Below are positions 1-8,015 of a DNA stretch of 33,083 bases, piece after piece. Where the stretch lies: NCBI GenBank assembly GCA_030833185.1, contig JAURHQ010000017.1:269-33351 (forward strand). The letters are read 5' to 3'. This DNA is from Gammaproteobacteria bacterium (GTDB taxonomy: Bacteria; Pseudomonadota; Gammaproteobacteria; Ga0077536). A program made the translations under genes and the position numbers. The notes beneath the pieces are model-generated. The model was not told where the DNA came from, did no database searches, and saw nothing but the letters and a program-made list of their open reading frames with translations. The first letter of the stretch is position 1. Every line of letters begins with the position of its first letter.

Positions 1-1
1 A

Positions 2-1060
2 GGCGCGCTCTACGGCAATACCTCGACGCCCTGGCGGCAGGGCTACAGCGCCGGCGGCTCGACCGGCGGCGGCATGGCGGCGGTGGTGGCCGGCATGGTG
101 CCGGTGGCGCACGGTTCGGACATCGGCGGCTCGTTGCGCATTCCGGCGAGTTTCTGCGGCGGCGTTGGCCTCAAGCCTTCGCGCGGGCGGGTGTCGTTCG
201 CGCCCAACGTGGACGAAGGCGGTTACGGCCTGTCGCAAAACTTTGTGCAGACCAAAACGCTGCGCGACACCGCGCTGCTGCTCGACTGCCTCGCCGTGCC
301 GCAGCCGGGCGATCCGTTCTTGATTCCGCGACCCGCAATGTCCTATCTCGAATTGCTGAATGCGCCAGCGCCGCGCCTGCGCATCGGCTGGTCGACCGCA
401 CCGCTGGCCGGCGTCACCACCGATCCGCAGGTGGCCGCCGCAGTCGCCCGCACCGCGGCACTGCTCGCCGAGATGGGCCATACGGTGGAGGAATACGACC
501 TGCCCTTCGACGGCCTTGCCGCCATGCGCGCGATGCTGGACGTGTGGTTTTTTGGGCTGGACGTGCGGCTGGACGCTTACGCCCGCCGCACCGGACGCAG
601 CGTGGACGAGACCACGGTCGAGCCGGTGATTCTCAAAGCCTACGACTATGCGCGCGGCATCAGCGCCGCGCAGTTTCTGCCGGCAATGGGCGCGCTCAAC
701 GCCGCGCGTCGCGCGCTGGGGGCGTTTTTTACGCGCTATGACGTCTGGCTTACCCCCACCACCGCACGGCCCGCCGAGTCCTGGGGACGCTACAACCTGG
801 GTCGGGCGGATGTGGGCTTCGACGCCTTGGCGCCGCAGATTTTTGCCCCGGTTTGCCAATACACCCTGCCGCACAACCTGATGGGCACGCCGGCGCTGTC
901 CTTGCCGCTGGCGGCCACCGCCGACGCGCTGCCGATAGGCGTGCAGCTCGCCGCTGGTCCGGCGCAGGAGCATGTGCTGCTGCAACTTGGCGGCGCGCTG
1001 GAAGCGGCGCTGCCCTGGCGGCAGCGCGTGCCGCCGCTCCACGTGAGCCGGGCGGGCTAG
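2..1060 (+). CDS. Amidase signature family enzyme, 5' truncated by the window
   Basis: This is the C-terminal 352 or so residues of an amidase signature (AS) family hydrolase, which cleaves amide bonds with a Ser-cisSer-Lys triad. The frame is open from base 2, so the start and the catalytic Lys lie upstream. Visible are the glycine/serine-rich motif [11 protein letters not shown] (bases about 47-79), which carries the cis-Ser, and the nucleophile motif [21 protein letters not shown], shortened here as [11 protein letters not shown] (about 116-148). The C-terminal PTTARPAE and GTPALSLPL segments are also typical of the family. No signal peptide can be judged. It is convergent with the DUF2834 gene, with only 4 bases between the stop codons. 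Its substrate is unknown; acylamides, ureido compounds or aryl amides are all possible for this family. Confidence 0.9.
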   Translation, partial: GALYGNTSTPWRQGYSAGGSTGGGMAAVVAGMVPVAHGSDIGGSLRIPASFCGGVGLKPSRGRVSFAPNVDEGGYGLSQNFVQTKTLRDTALLLDCLAVPQPGDPFLIPRPAMSYLELLNAPAPRLRIGWSTAPLAGVTTDPQVAAAVARTAALLAEMGHTVEEYDLPFDGLAAMRAMLDVWFFGLDVRLDAYARRTGRSVDETTVEPVILKAYDYARGISAAQFLPAMGALNAARRALGAFFTRYDVWLTPTTARPAESWGRYNLGRADVGFDALAPQIFAPVCQYTLPHNLMGTPALSLPLAATADALPIGVQLAAGPAQEHVLLQLGGALEAALPWRQRVPPLHVSRAG

Positions 1061-1064
1061 CCGC

Positions 1065-1505
1065 CTAGCCGGAGAACGAAAACACCGTATAGCCAACGCC
1101 CGCAGTCGCCACCAGGGCCAGCCACAGCACATCGCCCACGCTAAGGTTGCCAGCATTCGTCGCGCCGTCGCGCGCGGCCAGCGCGCGCTCGCGGTGAATC
1201 AAAAACGCGGGGAAAGCCGCGCTGATCGCGATAAACACGCTGGCCAGCACATAAATCCACACGTGGCGCATCCCGAGTCGCCGCGCTTCCAGCAGCATCC
1301 AGCACAGCGCCACAAAGCCGAACAGCAGGATGTCGACCGTGATTGATCGTGTCGCCGGATTGGCCAGCGTGTCCTGCCAGAACTGCAGATTGGCCGCCAG
1401 CAAACCCTGATTGAAATAGTGCAGGTTGTGGCTCCAGGTGCCGAAGAGCGCGATGAGTCCGGCCAGCGCATAGACGATGCAAAGTATCTGACGTGAAACA
1501 GTCAT
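1065..1505 (-). CDS. DUF2834 domain membrane protein
   Basis: A 146-residue integral membrane protein that matches my memory of the DUF2834 family, including the characteristic stretch RRLGMRHVWIYVLASVFIAI. Four hydrophobic segments are visible: near residues 5-22, about 55-73, about 82-105 and about 125-143. The function of the family is not established. I chose the ATG at 1505 because AGAGGAA lies about 8 bases before it; an in-frame ATG at 1511 directly abuts that sequence and is less likely. It lies downstream of the MscS gene on the same strand with a 36-base gap, so the two may be co-transcribed. Confidence 0.75.
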   Translation of the reverse strand: MTVSRQILCIVYALAGLIALFGTWSHNLHYFNQGLLAANLQFWQDTLANPATRSITVDILLFGFVALCWMLLEARRLGMRHVWIYVLASVFIAISAAFPAFLIHRERALAARDGATNAGNLSVGDVLWLALVATAGVGYTVFSFSG

Positions 1506-1541
1506 GAGCATTTCCTCTTGCCGTCGTGTTAACCCGTGGCG

Positions 1542-2351
1542 CTAGAGCGCGCGCGGCGCGCGCGGGGTTTCTGGCACCGGATAACCCGCCGCTGCGAAGG
1601 TCTTGACGATCGCGCGGTGGGTGTCGAAGTAGACCTGCCAGTAGTGTGCGTCCGCCGTGCAGGGGCGTACTGCGAGCACCGGGCCTTCTGGTGAGAGCGA
1701 CAGGATATCCACCACCGGTGCCGGCTCTGGCAGCACGTTGGGGATGGCGCGCAGCGCGGCTTTCAGGCGTTCAATGGCCTCCAGCGGGTCCACGCTATTG
1801 GCGATTTTCGCGGTGCAGTCGACGCGCCGGTAAGGCAGGGTGGAGTAGTTCTGGATGATTTCCGAAAAAATCTTGCTGTTGCCCACCAGCGTCAGCACGT
1901 TGTCGGGCGTGACGATGGCGGTGCCGAACAGCCCGAGTTCCTGCACCGTGCCGCTGACGCCGCCGGCGCTGATCGAGTCGCCCACCTTGAACGGTCGCAA
2001 CACCTGCATGAAGACCCCGGCGGCAAAGTGCGACAACAGGCCGCCCCAGGCGGTGCCGATGGCCAAACCTGCGCCCGCCAGCAGCGCGGCAAAGGAGGTC
2101 GTCTGCACGCCAAAAATATCCAGAATGGCGAGCACCAGCAGAATGTTCAGCGCCACACCCGCGATGGACTTCAGATAGTTGGCGAGGGTGGGATCAACCT
2201 TGTTGCCGGCCTTGAGGGCGGCGCCCAGCAGGCGAACGACCACTCCGATCAGCCAGCGGCCCACCAGCCAGACGGCCAGCGCGCTGGCCATCTTGCTCGC
2301 GAACTGCACGCCTTCATGGTTGAGAAAACTCCAAACGGTATCGAGATTCAT
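1542..2351 (-). CDS. MscS-family small-conductance mechanosensitive channel
   Basis: A 269-residue MscS-type channel that would open under membrane tension to release solutes on osmotic downshock. The N-terminal third has two to three membrane helices (about 20-42, 63-85 and 88-110). The pore helix and following beta domain carry the family pattern AGAGLAIGTAWGGLLSHFAA, then FMQVLRPFKVGDSI and GGVSGTVQELGLFGT, which aligns with the equivalent stretch of E. coli MscS. Its length is close to the 286 residues of E. coli MscS. The ATG at 2351 has AGGGA about 7 bases upstream. It lies 36 bases after the molybdoenzyme stop on the same strand. Confidence 0.92.
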   Translation of the reverse strand: MNLDTVWSFLNHEGVQFASKMASALAVWLVGRWLIGVVVRLLGAALKAGNKVDPTLANYLKSIAGVALNILLVLAILDIFGVQTTSFAALLAGAGLAIGTAWGGLLSHFAAGVFMQVLRPFKVGDSISAGGVSGTVQELGLFGTAIVTPDNVLTLVGNSKIFSEIIQNYSTLPYRRVDCTAKIANSVDPLEAIERLKAALRAIPNVLPEPAPVVDILSLSPEGPVLAVRPCTADAHYWQVYFDTHRAIVKTFAAAGYPVPETPRAPRAL

Positions 2352-2387
2352 GAGGATTTCCCTGGTCGGTTGAGGGGGGCTCAGGGC

Positions 2388-4616
2388 CTAGGTCAGCGCG
2401 CGCAAACGGCACGGCAGCCCGCGCATCAACCAGGTGCCGAGCACCGGGTCGCAGTCTGCCGGCGCATCACTGGTACAGACGTTGATGTTGGTCGCCAGCA
2501 CGCCGTAGGGGTCGGCCTCCTCGCCGGTGCCTTCGGGATACCACCAGCGGTCGGCTTCCACCACCGTTCGCGCGACCGCCTTGCTAAGACGGGCACGCTG
2601 GCGGACGGCGCCAACGGGCGTGCGGATTTCCACCCAGGCGCCGTCGGCAATGCCGAGGTCTGCCGCAGTATCGGGATGCAGCAGGGCTTCAGGATGCGGG
2701 TGATGGGCGCGGTAGCGCGGCAGGTGCTGGGCGTTCTGGTGGAAGCCGTCGATGCGCCGGCCGCCGGTGGTGAGGACGAGCGGCCAGTCGCCGTCGACCC
2801 GATCCAGCGCCGTCTGCAGCAGGCTGGGCACCGCCGGTTGACCCCAGTCGGCGAGCAGGCTGGAGGCAAGCTCGACCTTGCCGCTCGGCGTGCCGTAGAC
2901 GCCGAATGGCGGCAGCGCTTCGTCTGCATGCTCGGGATGGCGCGCGGCGGCGCCGAAGTTAAGGCCGCCGGGCGCGCTGGCGAGCACCGCGAAACTGCGC
3001 CCCGTCGGTGCTGCGCACTCGGCGTAGAAGGCTTCTGCTGTGTCCGGCCAGTCACCGGCCTGTCCCAGTCGTCGTCCCAGATCGCGGAAGAGTTCGTAGT
3101 CGTTGCGCGCCTCACCGGCGGGCGGCACGACCGCGTGCCCGGCGCCGACGTAGTCGCCGAAGGCGCCCATGAACGCGATGCCGTAGGAGTAATACGGCTT
3201 CTCCAGCCAGTGCGCGGCCGGCAGCACGAAGTCGGCGAGGCGCGCGGTAGCGGTCATGAAGAGTTCGTGCACCACCAGCAATTCCAGTCGCTCGTGCTGC
3301 AGGGCGCGGGCCACGCGCGCGGCGTCCGGATTGGCGCCCAGCGGGTTGTGGTGCTGCACGATCAGCGCTTTCACCGGATACGGCAGGCCGTGTTCGATGG
3401 CGCGCCACAGCGCGGGTTCGTGGGCGGTGGCGGTCCAGCTGAGGATGTCATGCTGGCCGTGCCACACGCGCGCCATGGCCTCGTCCAGCGCCGCATAGCC
3501 CGCGCCCGGCCAGGCCAGCGCTTCGCTGCCAAGACGTTCGGCGCGCGCGGCCGGCGGCAGGTGTTGCGCGTCCAGCATCGCGCCGTTGGCGCGCAGGTCG
3601 CGCGGCGGCCCACCCAGCTGGTGGCCGCCCGCGCGGCCCAGATTGCCGGTGACGGCGACCAGACAGGCCACGGTGCGGCCGATCTGCAGCGCCGGGCGAC
3701 CGCCCTGACACAGGCCGTTACCGGCGTGGATCAGCGTGGGGCCGGCGCTGCCAATGAGTTTTGCGGCGGCCTCGAGTGCGCTCGCCTCGACGCCGCAGGC
3801 GGCCGTTAAATCGCTAAGCGCATGGCCTGCGAGTTGCCCGCTGAGTTCGGCAAAGCCCAGCGTGTGAGCCTCAATGAAGTCACGGTCGATCCAGCCGTGC
3901 GCGATCACGAGCTTCAACAGCGCCAGACCCAGCGCCAGATCGCGGCCCGGCAGCGGCCGCAGCCAGAGATCCGCCTGCGCGACTTCGCGCGTTTGCTGTG
4001 GATCGATCACGATGAGCTTGGCGCCCGCCCGACGGGCCTCGCCGATCGCCCGCCACAGCAAGGGCGCCGAGGCCGAGGGCCGCATGCCCCAGACCACGAT
4101 GCAGCGGGTAAGGCCAGCCACGGGCGGGGTGAAGACGGTCGGGCCCATGCCGTAGGTCAGGGCTTCGGCCAGCGTGATCGGGCCGTAGCAGATCTTGTCC
4201 TGACCGCAGCTGTTGGGGCTGCCGAAGCGGTTCATGAAGCGCTCGCCGATGCCCCAGTCGCCGCCACGGAAGGTGCCGTAGCTGTAGGCGAGGCTGCGTT
4301 TGCCGTGCTGACCGGTGAGCGTCTCGATGCGGCCCGCGATCTCGTCCAGCGCCTCGTCCCAGTCGACTTCCACAAAACGCCCGGCGCCGCGTGGCCCGAC
4401 GCGCTTCAGCGGCATCAGCAGGCGGTCGGGCCGGGCGATGAAATCGGCCGCGTCCTTGCCTTTGGGACAGACGTACCCGCGGGAGAGCGGATGGTCCGGA
4501 TCGCCGCGCAGCGCGGTGACCCGCTCGCCTTCAAGGCGTGCCAGCAGCCCGCACTGCGTGGTGCAGCCGCTGCAGGTGATCGGTCGCTCGTTGGTGCCGG
4601 CGGCCAGCGGACTCAT
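2388..4616 (-). CDS. Molybdopterin-dependent oxidoreductase (DMSO reductase superfamily), soluble
   Basis: A 742-residue molybdenum enzyme of the DMSO reductase superfamily with an N-terminal [4Fe-4S] site: C15-x2-C18-x3-C22-x27-C50, in the setting CSGCTTQC ... GYVCPKG. The likely Mo ligand is Cys143 in DKICYGP. It sits at the same spacing from an upstream Asn as the Sec in formate dehydrogenase H (VUHGP). A C-terminal molydop-binding domain is visible (about residues 625-740, LTTGGRRIDGFHQNAQH onward). There is no twin-arginine signal, so it is probably cytoplasmic. No electron-transfer or membrane subunit lies next to it. Its ATG overlaps the SRPBCC stop (ATGA at 4613-4616), so the two are translationally coupled. 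The redox substrate cannot be deduced; assimilatory nitrate-reductase-like and hydroxylase-like members share this architecture. Confidence 0.88.
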   Translation of the reverse strand: MSPLAAGTNERPITCSGCTTQCGLLARLEGERVTALRGDPDHPLSRGYVCPKGKDAADFIARPDRLLMPLKRVGPRGAGRFVEVDWDEALDEIAGRIETLTGQHGKRSLAYSYGTFRGGDWGIGERFMNRFGSPNSCGQDKICYGPITLAEALTYGMGPTVFTPPVAGLTRCIVVWGMRPSASAPLLWRAIGEARRAGAKLIVIDPQQTREVAQADLWLRPLPGRDLALGLALLKLVIAHGWIDRDFIEAHTLGFAELSGQLAGHALSDLTAACGVEASALEAAAKLIGSAGPTLIHAGNGLCQGGRPALQIGRTVACLVAVTGNLGRAGGHQLGGPPRDLRANGAMLDAQHLPPAARAERLGSEALAWPGAGYAALDEAMARVWHGQHDILSWTATAHEPALWRAIEHGLPYPVKALIVQHHNPLGANPDAARVARALQHERLELLVVHELFMTATARLADFVLPAAHWLEKPYYSYGIAFMGAFGDYVGAGHAVVPPAGEARNDYELFRDLGRRLGQAGDWPDTAEAFYAECAAPTGRSFAVLASAPGGLNFGAAARHPEHADEALPPFGVYGTPSGKVELASSLLADWGQPAVPSLLQTALDRVDGDWPLVLTTGGRRIDGFHQNAQHLPRYRAHHPHPEALLHPDTAADLGIADGAWVEIRTPVGAVRQRARLSKAVARTVVEADRWWYPEGTGEEADPYGVLATNINVCTSDAPADCDPVLGTWLMRGLPCRLRALT

Positions 4617-5086
4617 GCGCGGCAGGCCTCGGCGATATTGTTCAAACAGCGCTGCATGGCGCGCTCAAAGAGTCGCGCCACCACGAGGCACAGCGGACGC
4701 ACCAGGCCGTTCCGCGGGTCGATGCGGTAGTGCCAGTCGATGCGAGTGCCCGCCCCGGTCGGGCTGAAGCGCCAGGTCGATTCCATGTTCGTGCAGAGCA
4801 GTTTTTGCAGGGTGTTCATTTCGACCATGTCGTAGGCGTGAATCTGCGGCGGCTCGAAACGCAGGATGCGTTCCTTGATCACGCTGCCGTCGGACAACTG
4901 CACCCGCCGCAGCGCGCCCGCGCGCATCACGCCGTCGCCTTCGAGGCGGGCCTCGCGGATGCCCGGAATGATGCCCGCGTAGCCGGTGAAGAAACGGGCG
5001 AGGTTTTCGACTTTGCCGGCAGCTTCGGTAAACACGGCGTCGGGATGGCCGGCGACGGTAACGCTTGCGTTGACCTCAATGCTCAT
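4613..5086 (-). CDS. SRPBCC (START/polyketide-cyclase-like) family protein
   Basis: A 157-residue protein with an SRPBCC helix-grip fold pattern: N-terminal strand SIEVNASVTVAG, helix VFTEAAGKVENLARFF, central strands ending ESTWRFSPTGAGTRIDWHYRI, and a long C-terminal helix PLCLVVARLFERAMQRCLNN. Proteins of this fold bind hydrophobic ligands or act as cyclases or hydrolases. The start ATG has GGAG 8 bases upstream. Its stop overlaps the molybdoenzyme start, so a functional link with that enzyme is likely. The pxpA stop lies 72 bases upstream, so the pair may be a continuation of the pxp operon. The specific ligand is unknown. Confidence 0.8.
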   Translation of the reverse strand: MSIEVNASVTVAGHPDAVFTEAAGKVENLARFFTGYAGIIPGIREARLEGDGVMRAGALRRVQLSDGSVIKERILRFEPPQIHAYDMVEMNTLQKLLCTNMESTWRFSPTGAGTRIDWHYRIDPRNGLVRPLCLVVARLFERAMQRCLNNIAEACRA

Positions 5087-5158
5087 CGCTCAGGCTCCGG
5101 TCGCGAAGAAGGCTCAAGGCTAGTCGGGCGCGGCGGCGACCGCAATCGAGCACCGCAT

Positions 5159-5920
5159 TCAGACCCCGACCGCCGCCACGCTGACCCCGGCCTTGGCCAG
5201 CGCGTCACGCAGGCACCGGGCCAGCGCCAGCGCATCGGGCTTGTCGCCGTGGATGCACAGGGTGTCGGCCCGCACCGGCACCTCGCGGCCGCTCAGCGCG
5301 CGCACCTTGCCGTCCAGCACCATCGACAACACCTGCGCAACCGATTGCGCGTGGTCCTCGATCAGCGCGCCCGCCTCCCCGCGCGGCGCGAGCGAGCCGT
5401 CGTCGAGATAGCCGCGGTCGGCGAATACTTCACTGACCGCTGTGAGGCCGGCGGCTTCGGCCGCTTGCAGCATGAGGCTGCCGGCCAGGCCATAGAACGC
5501 GAGCGCGGGATCGAAGTCGACCACCGCGGCCACGATCGCGTCCGCCAGCGCGCGGTCCCGCGCCGCCATGTTGTACAGCGCGCCGTGCGGTTTCACGAAG
5601 CGCAGGCGGCCACCGGCCGCGCGCGCAAAGCCGGCCAGCGCGCCGATCTGATGGAGCACGGCCTCGTAGATGTCGTCGTGACTGAGACTCATCGGGCGGC
5701 GCCCGAAGCCCGCAAGATCGGGAAACCCGGGATGCGCGCCGACCGCCACGCCCCGCGCCAGCGCGGCGCTTACCGTGCGCCGCATGGTGCGCGGGTCGCC
5801 GGCGTGATAGCCGCAGGCGATATTGGCCGAGGAGACGTAGGCCAGCACGGCCTCGTCGTTGCCCATGGTCCAGGCGCCAAAGCTCTCACCCATGTCGCAG
5901 TTCAAATCGATGCGTGGCAT
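5159..5920 (-). CDS. pxpA: 5-oxoprolinase subunit A (LamB/YcsF family)
   Basis: A 253-residue LamB/YcsF protein, the PxpA subunit of the ATP-dependent prokaryotic 5-oxoprolinase (5-oxoproline to glutamate). The N-terminus MPRIDLNCDMGESFG and the blocks SANIACGYHAGDP, VGAHPGFPDLAGFGRR, KPHGALYN and EVFADRGYLDDGSL are hallmark family motifs. The stretch TLCIHGDKPDAL is the usual C-terminal block. The ATG at 5920 has GGAG 8 bases before it and lies 19 bases inside the end of pxpC. This is the last of the three pxp genes. A longer in-frame reading upstream is only an antisense shadow over pxpC and was ignored. Confidence 0.95.
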   Translation of the reverse strand: MPRIDLNCDMGESFGAWTMGNDEAVLAYVSSANIACGYHAGDPRTMRRTVSAALARGVAVGAHPGFPDLAGFGRRPMSLSHDDIYEAVLHQIGALAGFARAAGGRLRFVKPHGALYNMAARDRALADAIVAAVVDFDPALAFYGLAGSLMLQAAEAAGLTAVSEVFADRGYLDDGSLAPRGEAGALIEDHAQSVAQVLSMVLDGKVRALSGREVPVRADTLCIHGDKPDALALARCLRDALAKAGVSVAAVGV

Positions 5921-6888
5921 TCGTCCGTCTCCAGAAACTCGGTCATCTCGCGTTGCAGACGGCGCAGGGTCAGCTCGCGCTCGGCGTCCAGCGCGCGCGC
6001 CTCGGCCAGGGTGCTGGCCGTAAAGCACAGCGTGTCGCCCGGGATCGCCTGCGCCAGTCGCGGCAGGTCCACGCCAATCACGCTGGCGATTTTGGGGTAG
6101 CCGCCGGTGGTCTGGCGATCGGCCATCAGCACGATGGGCTGGCCGTCGGGCGGCACCTGCACGGTACCAAAGGCGACCGGCTCCGAGACCATGTCCAGCG
6201 GCGCCACCAGCGCGAGCGCGGGCCCGCTCAGCCGGTAACCCATGCGGTCTGAATTGCGGTGCACGACATAGGCCTCGCCCAGCAGGCGCTGCTGCGCCGT
6301 CGTCGAAAATGCTGCCCACTGTTGACCGGGCAGCAGCCGCAGCGGGGCCGGGCCGGGTGACGGGCAGTCCATCGGCGGAAAACCTGCCGGCGGCCCGGGC
6401 GGCAGTGGGGCATAGCGCTCGCGCGCAGGCTCGACCGTCAGGCGGTCGCCCTTGCGCAGCGCCCGGCCCTCGAAACCGCCGAAACCGGCGCGCAGCGCGG
6501 TGCTGCGACTGCCCATCACCGGCGCTACCGCATAGCCGCCGCGCACCGCGAGATACGCCCGCGCGCCGCAGCGCCGGCGGCCAAACGCAAGCTGGCTGCC
6601 GGCCACGACCCGCAGGGGCCAGCCCAGCGCTACCGGCTGCTCGTCGAGGCGCGGCGTGAAGTCCGCGCCGGTGATGGCAATGAGCGCCGGCTGATGGAAG
6701 CGCAGCGTTGGCCCCAGCAGCGTGATTTCCAGCGTGGCGGCGTCGAGCGCATTGCCGACCAACAGGTTCGCCAGCCGGTGCGACCACTCGTCCATCGCAC
6801 CCGCCGGCCCCACGCCGTAGCGCTGGAAGCCGTGTCGACCAAGATCCTGCAGGCTGCTGAGCGGGCCGGGGGAGAGCACTTCGATCAC
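5902..6888 (-). CDS. pxpC: 5-oxoprolinase subunit C (biotin-dependent carboxylase-like, KipA type)
   Basis: A 328-residue protein of the allophanate hydrolase subunit 2/PxpC family, which forms the 5-oxoprolinase complex with PxpA and PxpB. Family blocks seen are LSSLQDLGRHGFQRYGVGPAG near the N-terminus (here residues 9-29), NALDAATLEITLLGP, RAYLAVRGGY (about 110) and RHDG-like NSDRMGYRLSG (about 210-220), then VQVPPDGQPIVLMADRQTTGGYP. The start is GTG at 6888, overlapping the pxpB TGA as GTGA, and its end overlaps pxpA by 19 bases. The length is normal for the family. Confidence 0.94.
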   Translation of the reverse strand: MIEVLSPGPLSSLQDLGRHGFQRYGVGPAGAMDEWSHRLANLLVGNALDAATLEITLLGPTLRFHQPALIAITGADFTPRLDEQPVALGWPLRVVAGSQLAFGRRRCGARAYLAVRGGYAVAPVMGSRSTALRAGFGGFEGRALRKGDRLTVEPARERYAPLPPGPPAGFPPMDCPSPGPAPLRLLPGQQWAAFSTTAQQRLLGEAYVVHRNSDRMGYRLSGPALALVAPLDMVSEPVAFGTVQVPPDGQPIVLMADRQTTGGYPKIASVIGVDLPRLAQAIPGDTLCFTASTLAEARALDAERELTLRRLQREMTEFLETDECHASI

Positions 6889-7607
6889 CTCGCGTCTCCG
6901 GCGGCGAGCGCCGTGAACCCGGCCGGCGTGATCGGCACAAAGCGCACGCGGTCGCCGGGTCGCAGCAAGCAGGGCGAGGCCGCCTGCGGCGTAAACAGCG
7001 CGAGCGGCGTGCGCCCCAGCAGGTGCCAGCCGCCCGGACTGTCCAAAGTGTAGATACCGCTTTGCTCGCGCGCGATCGCCACGCTGCCGGCCGGCACGCT
7101 CACCCGGGGCGTGGCGCGGCGCGGCAGGGCGAGCGCCGGATCCAGCCCGCCGAGATACGGAAAGCCCGGCGTGAAGCCGAGCATGTAAACCCGATGTGGC
7201 GAGGCCGCGTGGCGCGCGATAACGGCGTCTGGTGTGAGACCGCAGGCGGCGGCGACGGCCGCGAGGTCAGGCCCATAGTCCCCGCCGTAGCACACCGGAA
7301 TCGTGACTTCCCGCCCGCTGTCGGCCGTCGTCTGGTAGCCCGCGGCCAGCAGCCGCTGCAACTGCGTCGACAGGCTGTTTGCCCAGTCGGGGTCGTCACG
7401 CTCTGGCACGGGGCGCCAGTGGATGGCCAGGCTGCTGAAGGCCGGCACCAGTTCGCAGTTGGCGGGCAGCGCCGGTTCAAGCGCAGCAGCAAGCGCATGC
7501 ACGGCGACGTTGACCGCGGGGTCGACCGTCGAGGGGAACGCCACCATCAGGCAACGCTCGCCCAGTGTTTCCAGCCGCCAGGCCGGATAGGGGAGGGGCG
7601 CGCTCAT
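6885..7607 (-). CDS. pxpB: 5-oxoprolinase subunit B (KipI type)
   Basis: A 240-residue protein of the allophanate hydrolase subunit 1/PxpB family. Diagnostic blocks are VTIPVCYGGDYGPDL (about residue 110), HRVYMLGFTPGFPYLGGLD (about 148), SVPAGSVAIAREQSGIY and SPGGWHLLGRTPLALF. I chose the ATG at 7607, giving the N-terminus MSAPLPYPAW. An in-frame TTG at 7658 would add 17 residues with no family resemblance. The ATG lacks a clear ribosome binding site of its own, but a 16-codon ORF with a strong site ends on it (TGA at 7604-7606), so translation may be coupled. First gene of pxpBCA. Confidence 0.94.
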   Translation of the reverse strand: MSAPLPYPAWRLETLGERCLMVAFPSTVDPAVNVAVHALAAALEPALPANCELVPAFSSLAIHWRPVPERDDPDWANSLSTQLQRLLAAGYQTTADSGREVTIPVCYGGDYGPDLAAVAAACGLTPDAVIARHAASPHRVYMLGFTPGFPYLGGLDPALALPRRATPRVSVPAGSVAIAREQSGIYTLDSPGGWHLLGRTPLALFTPQAASPCLLRPGDRVRFVPITPAGFTALAAGDAR

Positions 7608-7654
7608 GGGCGGGCCCGTTCGGCAGCGACCATGGCGGGCAGGGATTCGGGCAT
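7604..7654 (-). CDS. Putative 16-residue leader ORF coupled to pxpB
   Basis: Reading leftward, ATG at 7654 follows GGAGG (7668-7664) with a 9-base spacer and opens a short frame translating to MPESLPAMVAAERARP. It stops with TGA at 7606-7604, which overlaps the ATG of pxpB as ATGA. The good ribosome binding site belongs to this ATG (or to an in-frame TTG of pxpB at 7658), while pxpB's own ATG has none. That fits a leader peptide that brings ribosomes to pxpB by coupling. The alternative is a pxpB starting at TTG 7658. The peptide has no recognisable motif, and expression is inferred only. Confidence 0.35.
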   Translation of the reverse strand: MPESLPAMVAAERARP

Positions 7655-7664
7655 GCAATCAAGC

Positions 7665-7674
7665 CTCCGCGGAG
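7665..7674. promoter_or_regulatory. Perfect 10-bp palindrome overlapping the ribosome binding site before pxpB
   Basis: CTCCGCGGAG is a perfect palindrome that includes most of the GGAGG ribosome binding site of the leader ORF/pxpB. It directly abuts the palindromic repeat element at 7675. It could be an operator, or the arms could pair between transcripts, but a 10-bp palindrome without a loop cannot form a stable hairpin by itself. Chance is a real alternative in GC-rich DNA. Confidence 0.25.
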
Positions 7675-7750
7675 TTTGGGGTCAGAGTAAAAATTCAAAG
7701 AAACACCTGGAGCCAGCGCAAGTCCGAATAAATTTTACTCTGACCCCAAA
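7675..7750. repeat. 76-bp palindromic repeat element, left copy
   Basis: The ends are perfect 18-bp inverted repeats: TTTGGGGTCAGAGTAAAA at 7675-7692 and its reverse complement at 7733-7750, around a 40-base centre. A diverged full-length relative in the same orientation lies at 17247-17323; from GAAACACC to the right end most positions are the same. The motif GGGGTCAGAGTAAAA is, from memory, common in proteobacterial genomes around REP/RAYT-type and other non-autonomous elements, but no transposase is present here. The long stem with an A/T edge could also act as a two-way transcription terminator between the divergent pxp and ligase operons. Confidence 0.85.
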
Positions 7751-7875
7751 TATGCTTCGGCGGGTAGCGCTTTTTTGAGGGCCGCCGTCAGGGCACAGCC
7801 GGCGGCGTTGACGGCGGGACCCCGGGCGGCGCTCCCCATGTCGCGGAAGACCGGAGCACACGCCACGCCACCGGC

Positions 7876-7893
7876 GTGCTGCAAGTCTGCAAC
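7876..7893 (-). promoter_or_regulatory. Putative upstream activator site of the ligase/P450 operon
   Basis: Read on the minus strand this is GTTGCAGACTTGCAGCAC, containing TTGCAG twice with a 2-base gap. The same motif, 15 of 18 positions identical and in the opposite orientation, stands at 14336-14353 before the dimethylformamidase-like genes. Its centre is about 110 bases upstream of the start predicted for the sigma54 promoter at 7968-7983, a normal distance for an enhancer-binding activator. The stretch 7751-7967 otherwise holds nothing I can identify; it has one short open frame without homology that I recognise. Confidence 0.55.
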
Positions 7894-7967
7894 GCCCCGA
7901 CAATTCTGCGTGGTCCAGCGGGCGTCAACGCGGCAGGTTTTGCGTTAAGGCCGGGGATTTACCGCTG

Positions 7968-7983
7968 CGGCACGAATGATGCT
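7968..7983 (+). promoter_or_regulatory. Sigma54 (-24/-12) promoter of the ligase/P450 operon
   Basis: CGGCACGAATGATGCT fits the sigma54 consensus TGGCACG-N4-TTGCW with two mismatches. The invariant GG (7969-7970) and GC (7981-7982) are exactly 12 bases apart. Transcription would start near 7994, giving a leader of about 22 bases that contains the GGAG site of the first gene. The sigma54 activator encoded at 12960-14300 is the obvious regulator, though this is inference. Confidence 0.7.
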
Positions 7984-8015
7984 CACGGACGGGCACCCGC
8001 CACTGGAGCACGCGC

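Noticed and set aside
2028-3809. A 593-codon open frame on the plus strand across the MscS and molybdoenzyme genes
   Set aside because: It is antisense to two genes with clear family motifs; long shadow frames are expected at this GC content and the translation has no recognisable domain.
7738-7957. A minus-strand open frame reading toward the left repeat (contains GPAVNAAGCALTAALKKALP)
   Set aside because: It looked like the end of a decayed gene, but it has no good start, its stop lies in the repeat element, it runs through the predicted activator site, and I recognise no homology.
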